A DNA stretch of 64,000 bases, taken from Streptomyces sp. NBC_00663 (lineage in GTDB: Bacteria > Actinomycetota > Actinomycetes > Streptomycetales > Streptomycetaceae). Below the pieces are notes generated by a model that was not told where the DNA came from, did no database searches, and saw only the letters and a list, made by a program, of their open reading frames with translations. This document shows, one piece after another, positions 24,713 through 32,588 of this stretch. The position numbers and the translations under genes are program-made. The stretch lies in assembly GCF_036226885.1 (NCBI RefSeq), contig NZ_CP109027.1, positions 9,114,001-9,178,000 of the forward strand, given 5' to 3'. Position 1 is the stretch's first letter. Every line of letters begins with the position of its first letter.

Positions 24713-26128
24713 TCAGTCGCGTCCGCGGGCGATCTGCACGTTCTCCATCACGCCGAGCGCGTCGGGTACGAGCACCGCGGCGGAGTAGTACGTGCTGACG
24801 AGGTAGGACATGACCGCCTGCTCGTTGATGCCCATGAACCGCGCCGAGAGCCCCGGCTCGACCTCGTCCGGCAGACCTGTCTGCCACAGGCCGATGACAC
24901 CTTGGTTCTTCTCGCCCGTGCGCATCGCGATGATGGAGCTGGTCTGCTCCTTGCTGATCGGGATCTTGTTGCAGGGCAGGATCGGGACGCCGCGCCAGGC
25001 GGGGACGGACTGTCCGCCGACGTCGACGTGGTCCGGGTAGAGCCCGCAGGCGTTGAAACCGCGTCCGATCGCGGCGATGGTCCTCGGATGGGCCAGGAAG
25101 AACTTGGTGCCGCGGCGACGACAGAGCAGATCGTCCATGTCGTCCGGGGTCGGCGGGCCGGAGTGGGTCTGGATGCGCTGCTTGAAGTCGGCGTTGTGCA
25201 GCAGCCCGAACTCGGGGTTGTTGACCAGCTCGTGCTCCTGGCGCTCGCGCAACGCCTCGATGGTCAGCCGGAGTTGTTCCTCGGTCTGGTTCATCGGCCC
25301 GTTGTAGAGGTCGGCGACCCGGGTGTGGATCCGCAGCACGGTCTGCGCGACGGAGAGTTCGTACTCCCGTGGCTTCAGCTCGTAGTCGACGAAGGCGTTC
25401 GGCACGTCGACCTCGCCGACATGACCGGCCGACATGGCGATCTCGGCCTCGCCGTGCTTGTTCTGCCGACGCCGGGTGGCGGAGACGAACTCGCTGACGT
25501 GGGCCTGAAGACCGGGCGCGGAGTCCTTCACGGCGGTGAAGTCGGCGCGGGAGAGGGTCAGCAGCGTGCCCGACGTCTCGGCGGTGGCCGTGTACGTGTA
25601 GCGGGCCTCGGAGTTGAGGAGGGCGTCCTCACCGAAGCGGTCGCCGTCCGCGAGCACCGCGAGGGAGATCTCCCCGCCGTACTTGCCCTCCCCGGACTGA
25701 CTGACGCGCCCGTGGGCGATCAGATGGATCCGGTCCGCCGGGCTGCCGCGCTCGACGATGACCTCGCCGACGGCGAAGTCCCGTTGGGTGCAGCGCTCGG
25801 CGAGGGCGGTGAGGGCGTCCAGGTCCTCGAAGCCTCGCAGCACGGCCAGTTCACCCAGTTCGCGCGGGATCACACGGACGGTGGAACCCTCCTGTACGAA
25901 CTCGATGCGCCCGTCGCCGACGGTGTGCCGCAACCGGCGGTTGACCCGGTAGGCGCCTCCCTTGGTCTCGACCCAGGGCAGCATCCGCAGCAACCAGCGG
26001 GAGGTGATCTCCTGCATCTGCGGGGCGGACTTCGTGGTATGGGTGAGGTTGCGTGCGGCGGCGGTGCTCAGGGACTGCTGCGGCACTGCTGGTGCGGCCT
26101 GGGTTTCCGGGCTGCTGTCCACGGTCAT
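24713..26128 (-). CDS. Family 2B encapsulin shell protein with cyclic-nucleotide-binding domain
   Basis: A 471-residue HK97-fold shell protein of a protein nanocompartment. An N-terminal arm (about 1-45) and shell segments are interrupted at about 95-205 by a cyclic-nucleotide-binding domain (FAVGEVIVERGSPADRIHLIAHGRVS ... GDRFGEDALLNSEARYTYTA). The HK97-like remainder follows (NAFVDYELKPREYELSVAQTVLRIHTRVADLYNGPMNQ ... GLYPDHVDVGGQSVPAWRGVPILPCNKIPI). The next gene encodes 2-methylisoborneol synthase, the known cargo type. ATG 26128 follows CAAGGAG. As first gene of the operon it should be made in excess over the cargo. Whether the inserted domain binds cAMP here cannot be judged from sequence. 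Confidence 0.95.
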   Translation of the reverse strand: MTVDSSPETQAAPAVPQQSLSTAAARNLTHTTKSAPQMQEITSRWLLRMLPWVETKGGAYRVNRRLRHTVGDGRIEFVQEGSTVRVIPRELGELAVLRGFEDLDALTALAERCTQRDFAVGEVIVERGSPADRIHLIAHGRVSQSGEGKYGGEISLAVLADGDRFGEDALLNSEARYTYTATAETSGTLLTLSRADFTAVKDSAPGLQAHVSEFVSATRRRQNKHGEAEIAMSAGHVGEVDVPNAFVDYELKPREYELSVAQTVLRIHTRVADLYNGPMNQTEEQLRLTIEALRERQEHELVNNPEFGLLHNADFKQRIQTHSGPPTPDDMDDLLCRRRGTKFFLAHPRTIAAIGRGFNACGLYPDHVDVGGQSVPAWRGVPILPCNKIPISKEQTSSIIAMRTGEKNQGVIGLWQTGLPDEVEPGLSARFMGINEQAVMSYLVSTYYSAAVLVPDALGVMENVQIARGRD

Positions 26129-26450
26129 CGCGGTGGGCTACTCCTTGCTTGGCCGGCGTCGGTGATCCATCCACCCGCAGGACCGTAATCGCCGGTCGAG
26201 CCGCCTCGCCCGGAGAACCCGGATGCTTCCTTCGAAGCAGTGACAATCCTTCGATTACGGTTTATCGGACCATTGGGCGACATCACGCCACCCCTGCGCA
26301 TGATCAAGCCATCGTGAGGTGCCCGCGGCCGTGGGGTGAATCGACGGCAGCCGTCCCCTGGTGTCCGGTTCTCGCCACTGCGCGGTAAATGCCTGGACCG
26401 AAGGCCGCAGATGACGGGACACTTCCGACTTCCAAACCTCCGGGAGTGTG
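26129..26450. other. Divergent promoter region of encapsulin operon and ABC exporter
   Basis: No gene lies here. It contains a widely spaced 9-bp inverted repeat (26183-26191 and 26252-26260) and a direct repeat TCCTTCGA (26228-26235 and 26247-26254), all upstream of the encapsulin start. The segment 26240-26275 is AT-richer than its surroundings. I could not assign definite -35/-10 boxes. Confidence 0.5.
26183..26260. promoter_or_regulatory. Distant inverted repeat upstream of the encapsulin operon
   Basis: CCGTAATCG (26183-26191) and its exact complement CGATTACGG (26252-26260) lie 55 and 124 bp upstream of the encapsulin ATG. The spacing is compatible with a dimeric regulator binding at two places. 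The regulator is unknown. Confidence 0.4.
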
Positions 26451-28364
26451 ATGGGGACAACAGACATGCGAGCACCGGCGCCGGGCAGGAGCGCGGTCGT
26501 TCTGGCACTGCGCCGCTACGGCCAAGAACTGCTGAGACTTCGACGACTGGCCCTGCCCGCGCTGCTGTTGCCGGCCCTCGGCAACATCGGCACCCGTTAC
26601 GTCGCGCCCCTGCTCATCGCCAAACTGGCGGGACAGGCCGTCGACGGCGGTCTCACCCTCCGCGCGGCGCTGCCGTACGTGCTGGGCTTCGGCGTGACGC
26701 TGCTGCTCGCCGAGGCCGTGTGGCGGGTCGGACAGCACTGTCTGAACCGCGTGGACGCCCTCGGCATGGAGCACCTGTACGTGAGCGGCATGGACGAACT
26801 CCTCGCCAAGGACGCGGCGTTCTTCCACGACAACTTCGCCGGCTCTCTGACCAAACGGGTGCTGAGCTACGGCAAGCGCTTCGAGGACTTCGTCGACACG
26901 CTGACGTACCGGATCGTGGGCAGCCTGGTCCCCCTCCTGTTCGGCGCCGTGGTGCTGTGGAGCTACGAACCGATGCTCGTCGTCGGCCTCTTGGCGATGA
27001 TCGCGCTGACCGTGGCGGCCGCGACACCGCTGATCCGGCGCAGGCAACGGCTCGTCAACGACCGTGAGGCAGCGCTCGCGCGGGTCTCCGGCCATGTCTC
27101 CGACAGTCTCATGAACATGGAGACCATCCGGGCGTTCGCGGCCGAACGCCGGGAGGCCGAGGAGCACCGCAGCCGGGTCGCGGACTCCCGGCGCCTGACG
27201 CTGAGGTCGTGGGACTACGGCAATCTGCGCGTCGACACCCTCATCGCCCCGCTGTCCGTGCTGACCAACGTGCTCGGCCTGCTCCTCGCCATCGCCCTCG
27301 GCGGCCCGGGCCAGGGGGTCGAGGAGGTCGTCGTCGCCTTCACGTACTACTCCAACGCGACCCAGATCATGTTCGAGTTCAACCAGATCTACCGACGGCT
27401 GGAGAGCTCGATGACCGAGGCCGCGCAGTTCACCGAGCTGGTGCTGCATCCGCCCACGGTGCTCGACCCGGCGGAACCCGAACCGCTCGCACCGCGCGAC
27501 ACCGGTGTCCGGTTCGAGACGGTGACCTTCGCCCACGCGGGCGCGAAGCCGATCTTCGAAGGACTCGACCTGGACGTGCCCGCGGGCGCCCGGATCGGCC
27601 TGGTCGGCAGGTCCGGTGGTGGCAAGACCACACTCACCCGGCTCCTGCTGCGGATGTCGGACATCGACGACGGACGCATCCTGATCGGCGGGCAGGACAT
27701 CACCCGGCTGCGCCAGACCGACCTTCGCTCACTGATCGCGTACGTCCCGCAGGAACCCGCCATGTTCCACCGCAGCCTGCGGGACAACATCGCCTTCGCC
27801 CGGCCCGGCGCCACCGACGACGAGATCCGCGCCGCGGCCGAGGCCGCGCACGTCACGGAGTTCGCCGACCAACTCCCCGACGGCTTCGCGACCTTGGTGG
27901 GAGAGCGCGGAGTGAAACTCTCCGGCGGCCAGCGCCAGCGCGTCGCCCTCGCCCGGGCCATCCTCCGTGACGCCCCCGTCCTGCTGCTCGACGAGGCGAC
28001 CAGCGCACTGGACTCCGAGAGCGAGATCCTCGTCCAGGACGCCCTGTGGCGGCTGATGGACGGACGCACGGCCCTCGTGGTCGCCCACCGACTGAGCACC
28101 GTCGCCGGCATGGACCGCCTGGTCGTCCTCGACCGGGGAAGCGTCGTCGAACAGGGCTCCCACGAGGAACTGCTCGCGGCGCACGGCGCCTACGCCAAGC
28201 TCTGGCAGCACCAGTCGGGCGGCTTCCTCGGCGAGAGCGCGGAGTCGGACCCCGAGGACACGGTCCCCGGGGCGGGCCTCGGCGGTATGCCGGGACAGCC
28301 CGGCCCGACGCCGGCCGGGGACGGCAGAACGCCGACGCCCGCTCGTACGAGCACCGGGTCCTGA
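26451..28364 (+). CDS. ABC exporter, fused membrane and ATPase domains
   Basis: A 637-residue half-transporter, expected to work as a homodimer. The N-terminal about 320 residues hold the six-helix exporter domain. The ATPase domain has Walker A GRSGGGKTTL (about residue 387), the Q-loop YVPQEP, the signature LSGGQRQRVALARAI, Walker B PVLLLDEATSALD and the switch His in VVAHRLS. A disordered Gly/Pro-rich tail ends the protein. ATG 26451 is chosen over the adjacent GTG because GGGAG sits just upstream. The substrate is not predictable; the gene is alone and divergent from the encapsulin operon, so a link to terpene export is only a possibility. Confidence 0.9.
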   Translation: MGTTDMRAPAPGRSAVVLALRRYGQELLRLRRLALPALLLPALGNIGTRYVAPLLIAKLAGQAVDGGLTLRAALPYVLGFGVTLLLAEAVWRVGQHCLNRVDALGMEHLYVSGMDELLAKDAAFFHDNFAGSLTKRVLSYGKRFEDFVDTLTYRIVGSLVPLLFGAVVLWSYEPMLVVGLLAMIALTVAAATPLIRRRQRLVNDREAALARVSGHVSDSLMNMETIRAFAAERREAEEHRSRVADSRRLTLRSWDYGNLRVDTLIAPLSVLTNVLGLLLAIALGGPGQGVEEVVVAFTYYSNATQIMFEFNQIYRRLESSMTEAAQFTELVLHPPTVLDPAEPEPLAPRDTGVRFETVTFAHAGAKPIFEGLDLDVPAGARIGLVGRSGGGKTTLTRLLLRMSDIDDGRILIGGQDITRLRQTDLRSLIAYVPQEPAMFHRSLRDNIAFARPGATDDEIRAAAEAAHVTEFADQLPDGFATLVGERGVKLSGGQRQRVALARAILRDAPVLLLDEATSALDSESEILVQDALWRLMDGRTALVVAHRLSTVAGMDRLVVLDRGSVVEQGSHEELLAAHGAYAKLWQHQSGGFLGESAESDPEDTVPGAGLGGMPGQPGPTPAGDGRTPTPARTSTGS

Positions 28365-28365
28365 C

Positions 28366-28389
28366 CGGTGGTCTCGGCCCAGAGCACCG
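28366..28389. terminator. Possible hairpin between ABC exporter and M23 peptidase genes
   Basis: CGGTG..TCT pairs with AGA..CACCG across a 6-nt loop, with one G-G mismatch, in the 57-bp gap between the converging genes. It is weak but well placed. Confidence 0.35.
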
Positions 28390-28421
28390 CGTGATCGCGG
28401 CCGACACCGAGGGCGCGCCCG

Positions 28422-29135
28422 TCATGTGATGCGGATCCCGCGCCCCGCCATGTACCGCACGGGGTCGATGTCCGTGCCGTAGTGGCGGCGGGCGCGTACC
28501 TCGAAGTGGAGGTGCGGGCCCGTCGCGCGGCCCGTGGCGCCGGTGAGTCCGATGCGCTGGCCGGGGGTGACGCGCTGGCCCTCGCGCACCTGGATGCGGG
28601 AGAGGTGGGCGTACAGGGCGTAACTGCCGTCCGGCAGCCGCATGGTGACGGCCTTGCCGTACGCCCCCGAGCGGCGGGCGAGGACGACGACGCCGGAACC
28701 GACGGCGTAGGCGGGGGTGCCTTGGGGAGCGGCGAGGTCGATGCCGGTGTGGTGGCCGGCGAGCCAGGGACCGCGGAGACGGTAGCGGGCGGTGACCTTG
28801 TAACTGCGGCGCAGGGGCCGGGCCCAGCGGGGCCGGGACAGCGCGTCGGTCTCGGCCAGGTCGCGGTCCTCCTGGCGTTGGTCGGGGCCCGGTTCGAGGA
28901 TTTCGGCGAGCGCGGCCTCGTAGTCCCAGTCGACGAACTCCGCACAGGCGCCGTCTGTTTCCTGGCCGGTCCCGGGGGCGAGTACGTCCTCGGGGCCGAG
29001 GGCGTCCTCGCGGGCGGGAGGTGCGTCGGGAGCGGGAGGCTCGTCGGGTATTCGGCCGGCGATCGTGCCGCCGGCGAGCAGTGCCGCCGTCAGGCCGAGG
29101 GCCCGGCGACGGGTCGTTCCGGATTCGTGGTCCAT
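28422..29135 (-). CDS. Exported M23-family peptidase
   Basis: A LytM-like zinc metallopeptidase of about 237 residues, acting on peptidoglycan cross-bridges outside the membrane. The N-terminus has a twin-arginine signal (TTRRRALGLTAALLAGG), followed by an acidic, Pro-rich spacer. The catalytic domain has the zinc motif HxxxD in HHTGIDLAAP and the HxH motif in PHLHFEV, with the expected GxTGxATGPH before it. The start ATG 29135 gives a compact Tat signal; ATG 29171 adds 12 residues, and neither has an ideal ribosome site. It is monocistronic. Confidence 0.88.
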   Translation of the reverse strand: MDHESGTTRRRALGLTAALLAGGTIAGRIPDEPPAPDAPPAREDALGPEDVLAPGTGQETDGACAEFVDWDYEAALAEILEPGPDQRQEDRDLAETDALSRPRWARPLRRSYKVTARYRLRGPWLAGHHTGIDLAAPQGTPAYAVGSGVVVLARRSGAYGKAVTMRLPDGSYALYAHLSRIQVREGQRVTPGQRIGLTGATGRATGPHLHFEVRARRHYGTDIDPVRYMAGRGIRIT

Positions 29136-29372
29136 GTCCACGAGCACATCGCCGTGGCGCGTGACTCGCATGCTTCCGTACGCCGATCGGGCAGGAGTGA
29201 GGCGACCGCAGTAGCGTGCATCCCTCGATCGGGTGGTCCGGACCGCATGCCTCTTGACTCCGTTCACCTGTGATGCCAGACGTGCTGATGCCGCCGCAGC
29301 CGGCCGCCTGACACACCGCCGTAGACCTCCCTGCGAATGGGGTAACCCTGTGCGACCAATAGACTCCGCTGG

Positions 29373-30452
29373 GTGAAGATCGTGCAGCGCGGGCTGCTGT
29401 GGCTGATGCTCGCCTGCTACCTGTTGGCCGGCGTGTTCCCGGCGCCCGGGGAGAGGGTGCGCGGGCTGACGCTGCCGATCTCTGTGGGCGGTAAGGCGCT
29501 GACGGTGTCGATGGTGTTGTTGGCGGTGATGCTGTTCAACGCCGGGCTGGGGGTGCGGGTCGCCGATCTGCGGGGTGTGGTGTCACGGCCGGTGCGGCTG
29601 ATGCTCGGCGTCGCCGCCAACGCTCTGCTTCCCCTGCTGGTGGTTCCGGTCGTCGCGCTCGGCCTGCGTGCTTGGCCCGACGCGGCGGAGGCGGAGGGCC
29701 TGGTGGTCGGGCTGATGCTGGTGCTGGCGATGCCGATCGCGGGCGGTGCCGCTTCCTGGGGGCAGAACGCGGGCGCCAACGTCCCCTTGGCCGTGGCCAT
29801 GGTGATCGGCTCCACGCTGCTGAGCCCGCTCACCATCCCGCTGGGGATGCGGGTGACCGGCCTTCTGGTCGGTCCCGACGGTGCCGGTGCCCTGAACGAC
29901 ACGAACACGGTCGACCTCATCGCCCGGACCGGGGCCGGATTCTTCGCCCTGGTGTCGGTGGTGCTGCCGTGCCTCGTCGGCATCGCCATACGGGCCGCGC
30001 TCGGCGAGGACCGTGCGCGCCGTGTCCTGCCGGCGGTCAAAGCCGCCAACGTGCTGAACATCCTGCTGCTCTGCTACCTCAACGCGGCCGGTGCCCTCGG
30101 GCAGGCCCTCGCGCACCCTGACCCGGACCTGCTGGTGCTCGCCCTCGGGCTGTCCGGCGCGGTGTGCTGCCTGGCCTTCGCCTGCGGCCGGTGGATGTCC
30201 CGCTGGACGGGCGGCGACCGGCCCGACCAGATCTCCCTCACCTTCGCGACCGGCATGAACAACAGCAGCGCCGCGGCCGTGCTGGCCGCCGGGTGGTTCT
30301 CCCACCGCCCCGAGGTACTGCTGCCGATCCTCTCCTACAGCCTGTTGCAGAAGGTCGTCGCAGGGGCGGCGGGGAAGCCGCCCCGCCCCGGGGGGAGGTT
30401 CTCCCTCGGCAGGCCCGGCGCCCGGTCCCGCCGCGCCGCACATCAGCACTGA
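29373..30452 (+). CDS. BASS-family (bile acid:sodium symporter-like) transporter
   Basis: A 359-residue polytopic membrane protein with about nine hydrophobic segments and a short basic tail. The sequence resembles bile acid:sodium symporter relatives. Support comes from the crossing-helix motif ATGMNNSSAAAVLA near residue 290 and the Gly/Ala-rich GGAASWGQNAGANVPLAVAM near 125. Members move organic anions with sodium; the substrate here is unknown. The start is GTG 29373, with no strong ribosome site visible. It is transcribed alone and ends near a good terminator. Confidence 0.75.
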   Translation: MKIVQRGLLWLMLACYLLAGVFPAPGERVRGLTLPISVGGKALTVSMVLLAVMLFNAGLGVRVADLRGVVSRPVRLMLGVAANALLPLLVVPVVALGLRAWPDAAEAEGLVVGLMLVLAMPIAGGAASWGQNAGANVPLAVAMVIGSTLLSPLTIPLGMRVTGLLVGPDGAGALNDTNTVDLIARTGAGFFALVSVVLPCLVGIAIRAALGEDRARRVLPAVKAANVLNILLLCYLNAAGALGQALAHPDPDLLVLALGLSGAVCCLAFACGRWMSRWTGGDRPDQISLTFATGMNNSSAAAVLAAGWFSHRPEVLLPILSYSLLQKVVAGAAGKPPRPGGRFSLGRPGARSRRAAHQH

Positions 30453-30512
30453 GGGACGTACGAGCCATTTCGCGGCCGGGGCCGGCATCCCGCCCGAGAC
30501 CCTGACCGCGTT

Positions 30513-30555
30513 GCCCGCCCCCGGCCCTGACATGAGGCGAGGGCTCGGGGCGGGC
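30513..30555. terminator. Bidirectional terminator
   Basis: A 15-bp stem with two mismatches (30513-30527 with 30541-30555) and a 13-nt loop lies between the convergent BASS gene and the 94-residue coiled-coil gene. Confidence 0.65.
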
Positions 30556-30590
30556 GTCGGGCGTGGGGCAGCCGTGGAAGAGCGGGCGGG

Positions 30591-30875
30591 TCAGGGGGTG
30601 TCGGCGCCGGCCTCGGCGGGTTCGACTCCGGCCTCCCGGGCCATGGTCAGGAACCGGTGGATGGCCTCGATGGGCATGTCCAGTCCTTCGGACGCGGACT
30701 GCTCGTCGCCGAAGACGCGCACGGCTTCGGTGACGGCGACGGCCAGCTCGGACTCTGCCTTGTGGACCTTGATCTCGGCCTTGTCCACGATGTCGACCGC
30801 CAGCAGTTGGCGGCGCTGTTTTTCCTGGAGCCGCTGCTTGCGGGAAGGAGCCTTGTCGGGGGTCTGCACTGTCAT
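30591..30875 (-). CDS. Small helical protein, unknown
   Basis: A 94-residue protein, MTVQTPDKAPSRKQRLQEKQ and on. It is rich in Lys, Gln and Glu, with a predicted coiled-coil segment (about 12-50) and a charged, probably helical C-terminal half. No family is recognised. ATG 30875 is used; an in-frame ATG at 30887 would add MILI. No ribosome site is seen for either. The start region holds an inverted repeat, ATGATC-AA-GATCAT (30874-30887), which could affect initiation or bind a repressor. Confidence 0.6.
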   Translation of the reverse strand: MTVQTPDKAPSRKQRLQEKQRRQLLAVDIVDKAEIKVHKAESELAVAVTEAVRVFGDEQSASEGLDMPIEAIHRFLTMAREAGVEPAEAGADTP

Positions 30876-30993
30876 GATCAAGATCATAGTGAGTCGCGGC
30901 GGGGCCGTGGCCCGGGAGCGCGAGGCTCCGTCCGAGGTGCCGGCCCGCCCGGGAATGCACGGGAGGGGAGCCGCGTTACACCTCTCGAATGAC

Positions 30994-31109
30994 ATGGCCG
31001 GGTCAAATAACTCACCCGTAGGAGTCGGCTGAACGACCCCGACCGGCTCGTCCTGCGCAAGTACGACCCGGTGGCCGGCCGGCACCTGCTGTTCCGCGAA
31101 GAACGATGA
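30994..31109 (+). pseudogene. rpmG: Decayed ribosomal protein L33 gene
   Basis: From 31011 the frame reads [17 protein letters not shown] followed by [15 protein letters not shown] and TGA (31107-31109). This closely matches the C-terminal half of the zinc-independent L33 ([24 protein letters not shown]). There is no start codon and an in-frame TAA at 31008. Just upstream in another frame, ATG 30994 gives MAGSNNSPV, similar to the L33 start (MARNELRPV). The pattern fits an internal deletion plus frameshift. It stands directly before the L31 and L36 paralogue genes, where L33 would belong in a zinc-starvation ribosomal operon. Confidence 0.8.
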
Positions 31110-31155
31110 CCACCGCCTCGGCCGTCGGCCGAGGCACATGAAGGAGGCACCACCC

Positions 31156-31416
31156 ATGAGGACCGGAATCCACCCGATCTCCCGCCCGGTCGTCTTCCGC
31201 GACCGCGCGGCAGGGTTCCGTATGCTCACCCGCTCCACCCTCGACGCCCAGGACACCGTCGAGTGGGAGGACGGCGTCACCTACCCGGTGGTCGACGTGG
31301 ACGTCTCGTCCGCGAGCCACCCGTTCTACACCGGCACCACGCGGATCATGGACACCGCGGGCCGGGTGGAGCGTTTCGAGCGGCGCTACGGCCGTAGCGC
31401 CGCCGCCCGCCCCTGA
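31156..31416 (+). CDS. rpmE2: Ribosomal protein L31, type B (zinc-independent)
   Basis: An 86-residue L31 paralogue lacking the CxxC zinc ligands of the housekeeping form. It has the type-B hallmarks RTGIHPISRPVVFRDRAAGF, TVEWEDGVTYPVVDVDVSSASHPFYTG and DTAGRVERFERRY. Such copies replace zinc-containing L31 when zinc is scarce and are usually under Zur control; I could not identify a clear Zur box. The ATG follows AAGGAGG at ideal distance. It forms an operon with rpmJ 39 nt downstream. Confidence 0.96.
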   Translation: MRTGIHPISRPVVFRDRAAGFRMLTRSTLDAQDTVEWEDGVTYPVVDVDVSSASHPFYTGTTRIMDTAGRVERFERRYGRSAAARP

Positions 31417-31455
31417 CGGCGACCTCGCCGTCCCCCCTCCCGGAAGGAGTCCGCT

Positions 31456-31578
31456 GTGAAGGTGCGCAAGTCCCTCCGCTCGCTGAAGGCCAGGCCCGGA
31501 GCGCAGGTGGTCCGCCGGCGCGGCGTGACCTTCGTGATCAACAAGAAGGACCCCCGCTTCAAGGCCCGCCAGGGCTGA
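31456..31578 (+). CDS. rpmJ: Ribosomal protein L36 (zinc-independent form)
   Basis: A 40-residue protein read from GTG 31456 after GGAAGGAG: VKVRKSLRSLKARPGAQVV, then RRRGVTFVINKKDPRFKARQG. It is the Cys-free L36 type, so it needs no zinc and pairs functionally with the type-B L31 just upstream. It is very basic, as expected for an rRNA-binding protein. A strong terminator follows 28 nt after the stop. Confidence 0.95.
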   Translation: MKVRKSLRSLKARPGAQVVRRRGVTFVINKKDPRFKARQG

Positions 31579-31606
31579 CACCCCGTCACGCCGTGGCAAC
31601 ACGGCG

Positions 31607-31634
31607 GCCCGGCACCGTACTTGCGGTGCCGGGC
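31607..31634. terminator. Bidirectional terminator after rpmJ
   Basis: A perfect 11-bp stem (31607-31617 with 31624-31634) and a 6-nt loop lie between rpmJ and the convergent metallo-hydrolase gene. Confidence 0.88.
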
Positions 31635-31654
31635 TGAACCACGAGTGCATCCGC

Positions 31655-32344
31655 TCATACGGAGTCGGAAGGGCTGGTCGCCGCCGCCGCCGCTCCGCGC
31701 AGGGCGGTCGCCGCGCCGTGGACGATCGGGTCGCCGTGGCCGAAGACCGCTGTGTCGACGTCCAGTTCGGCCAGCCTGCGCAGTGATGCGACGGCGCGGA
31801 CGCGGTCGGTGTTGAAGACGCCCAGCATGGTACGGCCGACGTTGGCCACCGCGTCACCGGTGAACAGCACGCCCGGTCCGGGCAGATGGAGTGCGATCGA
31901 CCCGTCCGTGTGCCCGGGCACCGCGACGACCACCGCGCCGCCGCCGAACTCCAGCACGTCACCGTCCTCCACCTCCCGGTCCACCCGACACGGCGGTGCC
32001 GGTGGCAGGGGCGGAAGCGACGCCCGGATCGGCACCTCGAACGCTTCCAGTACGGGGGGCGGCCCGGCGACCTCCCCTTGGATCACGGGCGCGTCCGAGC
32101 GATGCGCCAGCACCTCCGCCCCGTGCCGGGCGGCGAGTGCGGCGGCGGAGCCCGTATGGTCCTCGTGCCAGTGCGTCAGCACGATGCGCCGCAACTCGCC
32201 GTCGAGCACCCCCTCGATCCGCGCGGCACAATCCGCCGTCCCGGTGTCGATCAGCGTCAACTCGTCGCCGTCCCGCCACAGATAGGCCGCCCCCACCGGG
32301 AAGCGGAGCATGCGCAGGCCCGGCCGTACCTCGATCGCATCCAT
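31655..32344 (-). CDS. MBL-fold metallo-hydrolase
   Basis: A 229-residue metallo-beta-lactamase-fold protein. The dinuclear metal site motif HxHxDH appears as THWHEDHTG (about 58-66). Further ligands are PGHTDGS (His near 146), the bridging Asp in FTGDAVANVG and the C-terminal His in FGHGDPIVHG. It is similar to small cytosolic hydrolases of the glyoxalase II-like group; the substrate is unknown. The start ATG 32344 gives the usual MDAIEVRPGLRMLRFP beginning. It is divergent from the CHAD gene. Confidence 0.9.
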   Translation of the reverse strand: MDAIEVRPGLRMLRFPVGAAYLWRDGDELTLIDTGTADCAARIEGVLDGELRRIVLTHWHEDHTGSAAALAARHGAEVLAHRSDAPVIQGEVAGPPPVLEAFEVPIRASLPPLPPAPPCRVDREVEDGDVLEFGGGAVVVAVPGHTDGSIALHLPGPGVLFTGDAVANVGRTMLGVFNTDRVRAVASLRRLAELDVDTAVFGHGDPIVHGAATALRGAAAAATSPSDSV

Positions 32345-32421
32345 GTCCCCAGCTTGCGGGCCCTTCCGTCACCGCCGTGCGGTCGTTCGCTGACGGCTCA
32401 CCCTCACGGCGCGGTGTCCAC

Positions 32422-32453
32422 GCCCCGTGTGCGCGGCGCCGCGCACACGGGGC
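32422..32453. repeat. Perfect 32-nt palindrome
   Basis: Two 16-nt arms (32422-32437 and 32438-32453) are exact reverse complements with no spacer. It lies between the start codons of divergent genes (32344 and 32589), not at a gene end. It could be an operator, form a cruciform, or be a terminator blocking upstream read-through. Confidence 0.85.
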
Positions 32454-32588
32454 CGCCCGCTTTTCTCGGGGCGCAAGGCGGTCATCGCCATCGCGGGCTC
32501 GACCTGGCCCAGCCCTGTCGCTGTCCGGCCCCCCCCCCGGGCGGCGCCACACGTGTTTGAGCTGTGCGCAGGCGTGTACGCGAGAGAC

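Noticed and set aside
30888..31155. Zur box in front of the zinc-independent ribosomal protein genes
   Set aside because: Expected from biology, but I could not find a convincing Zur palindrome in this segment.
32529..32538. Run of ten C residues upstream of the CHAD gene as a phase-variation tract
   Set aside because: It lies 50 bp before the start codon, outside the coding frame; a length change would not shift a gene and no promoter spacing could be shown.
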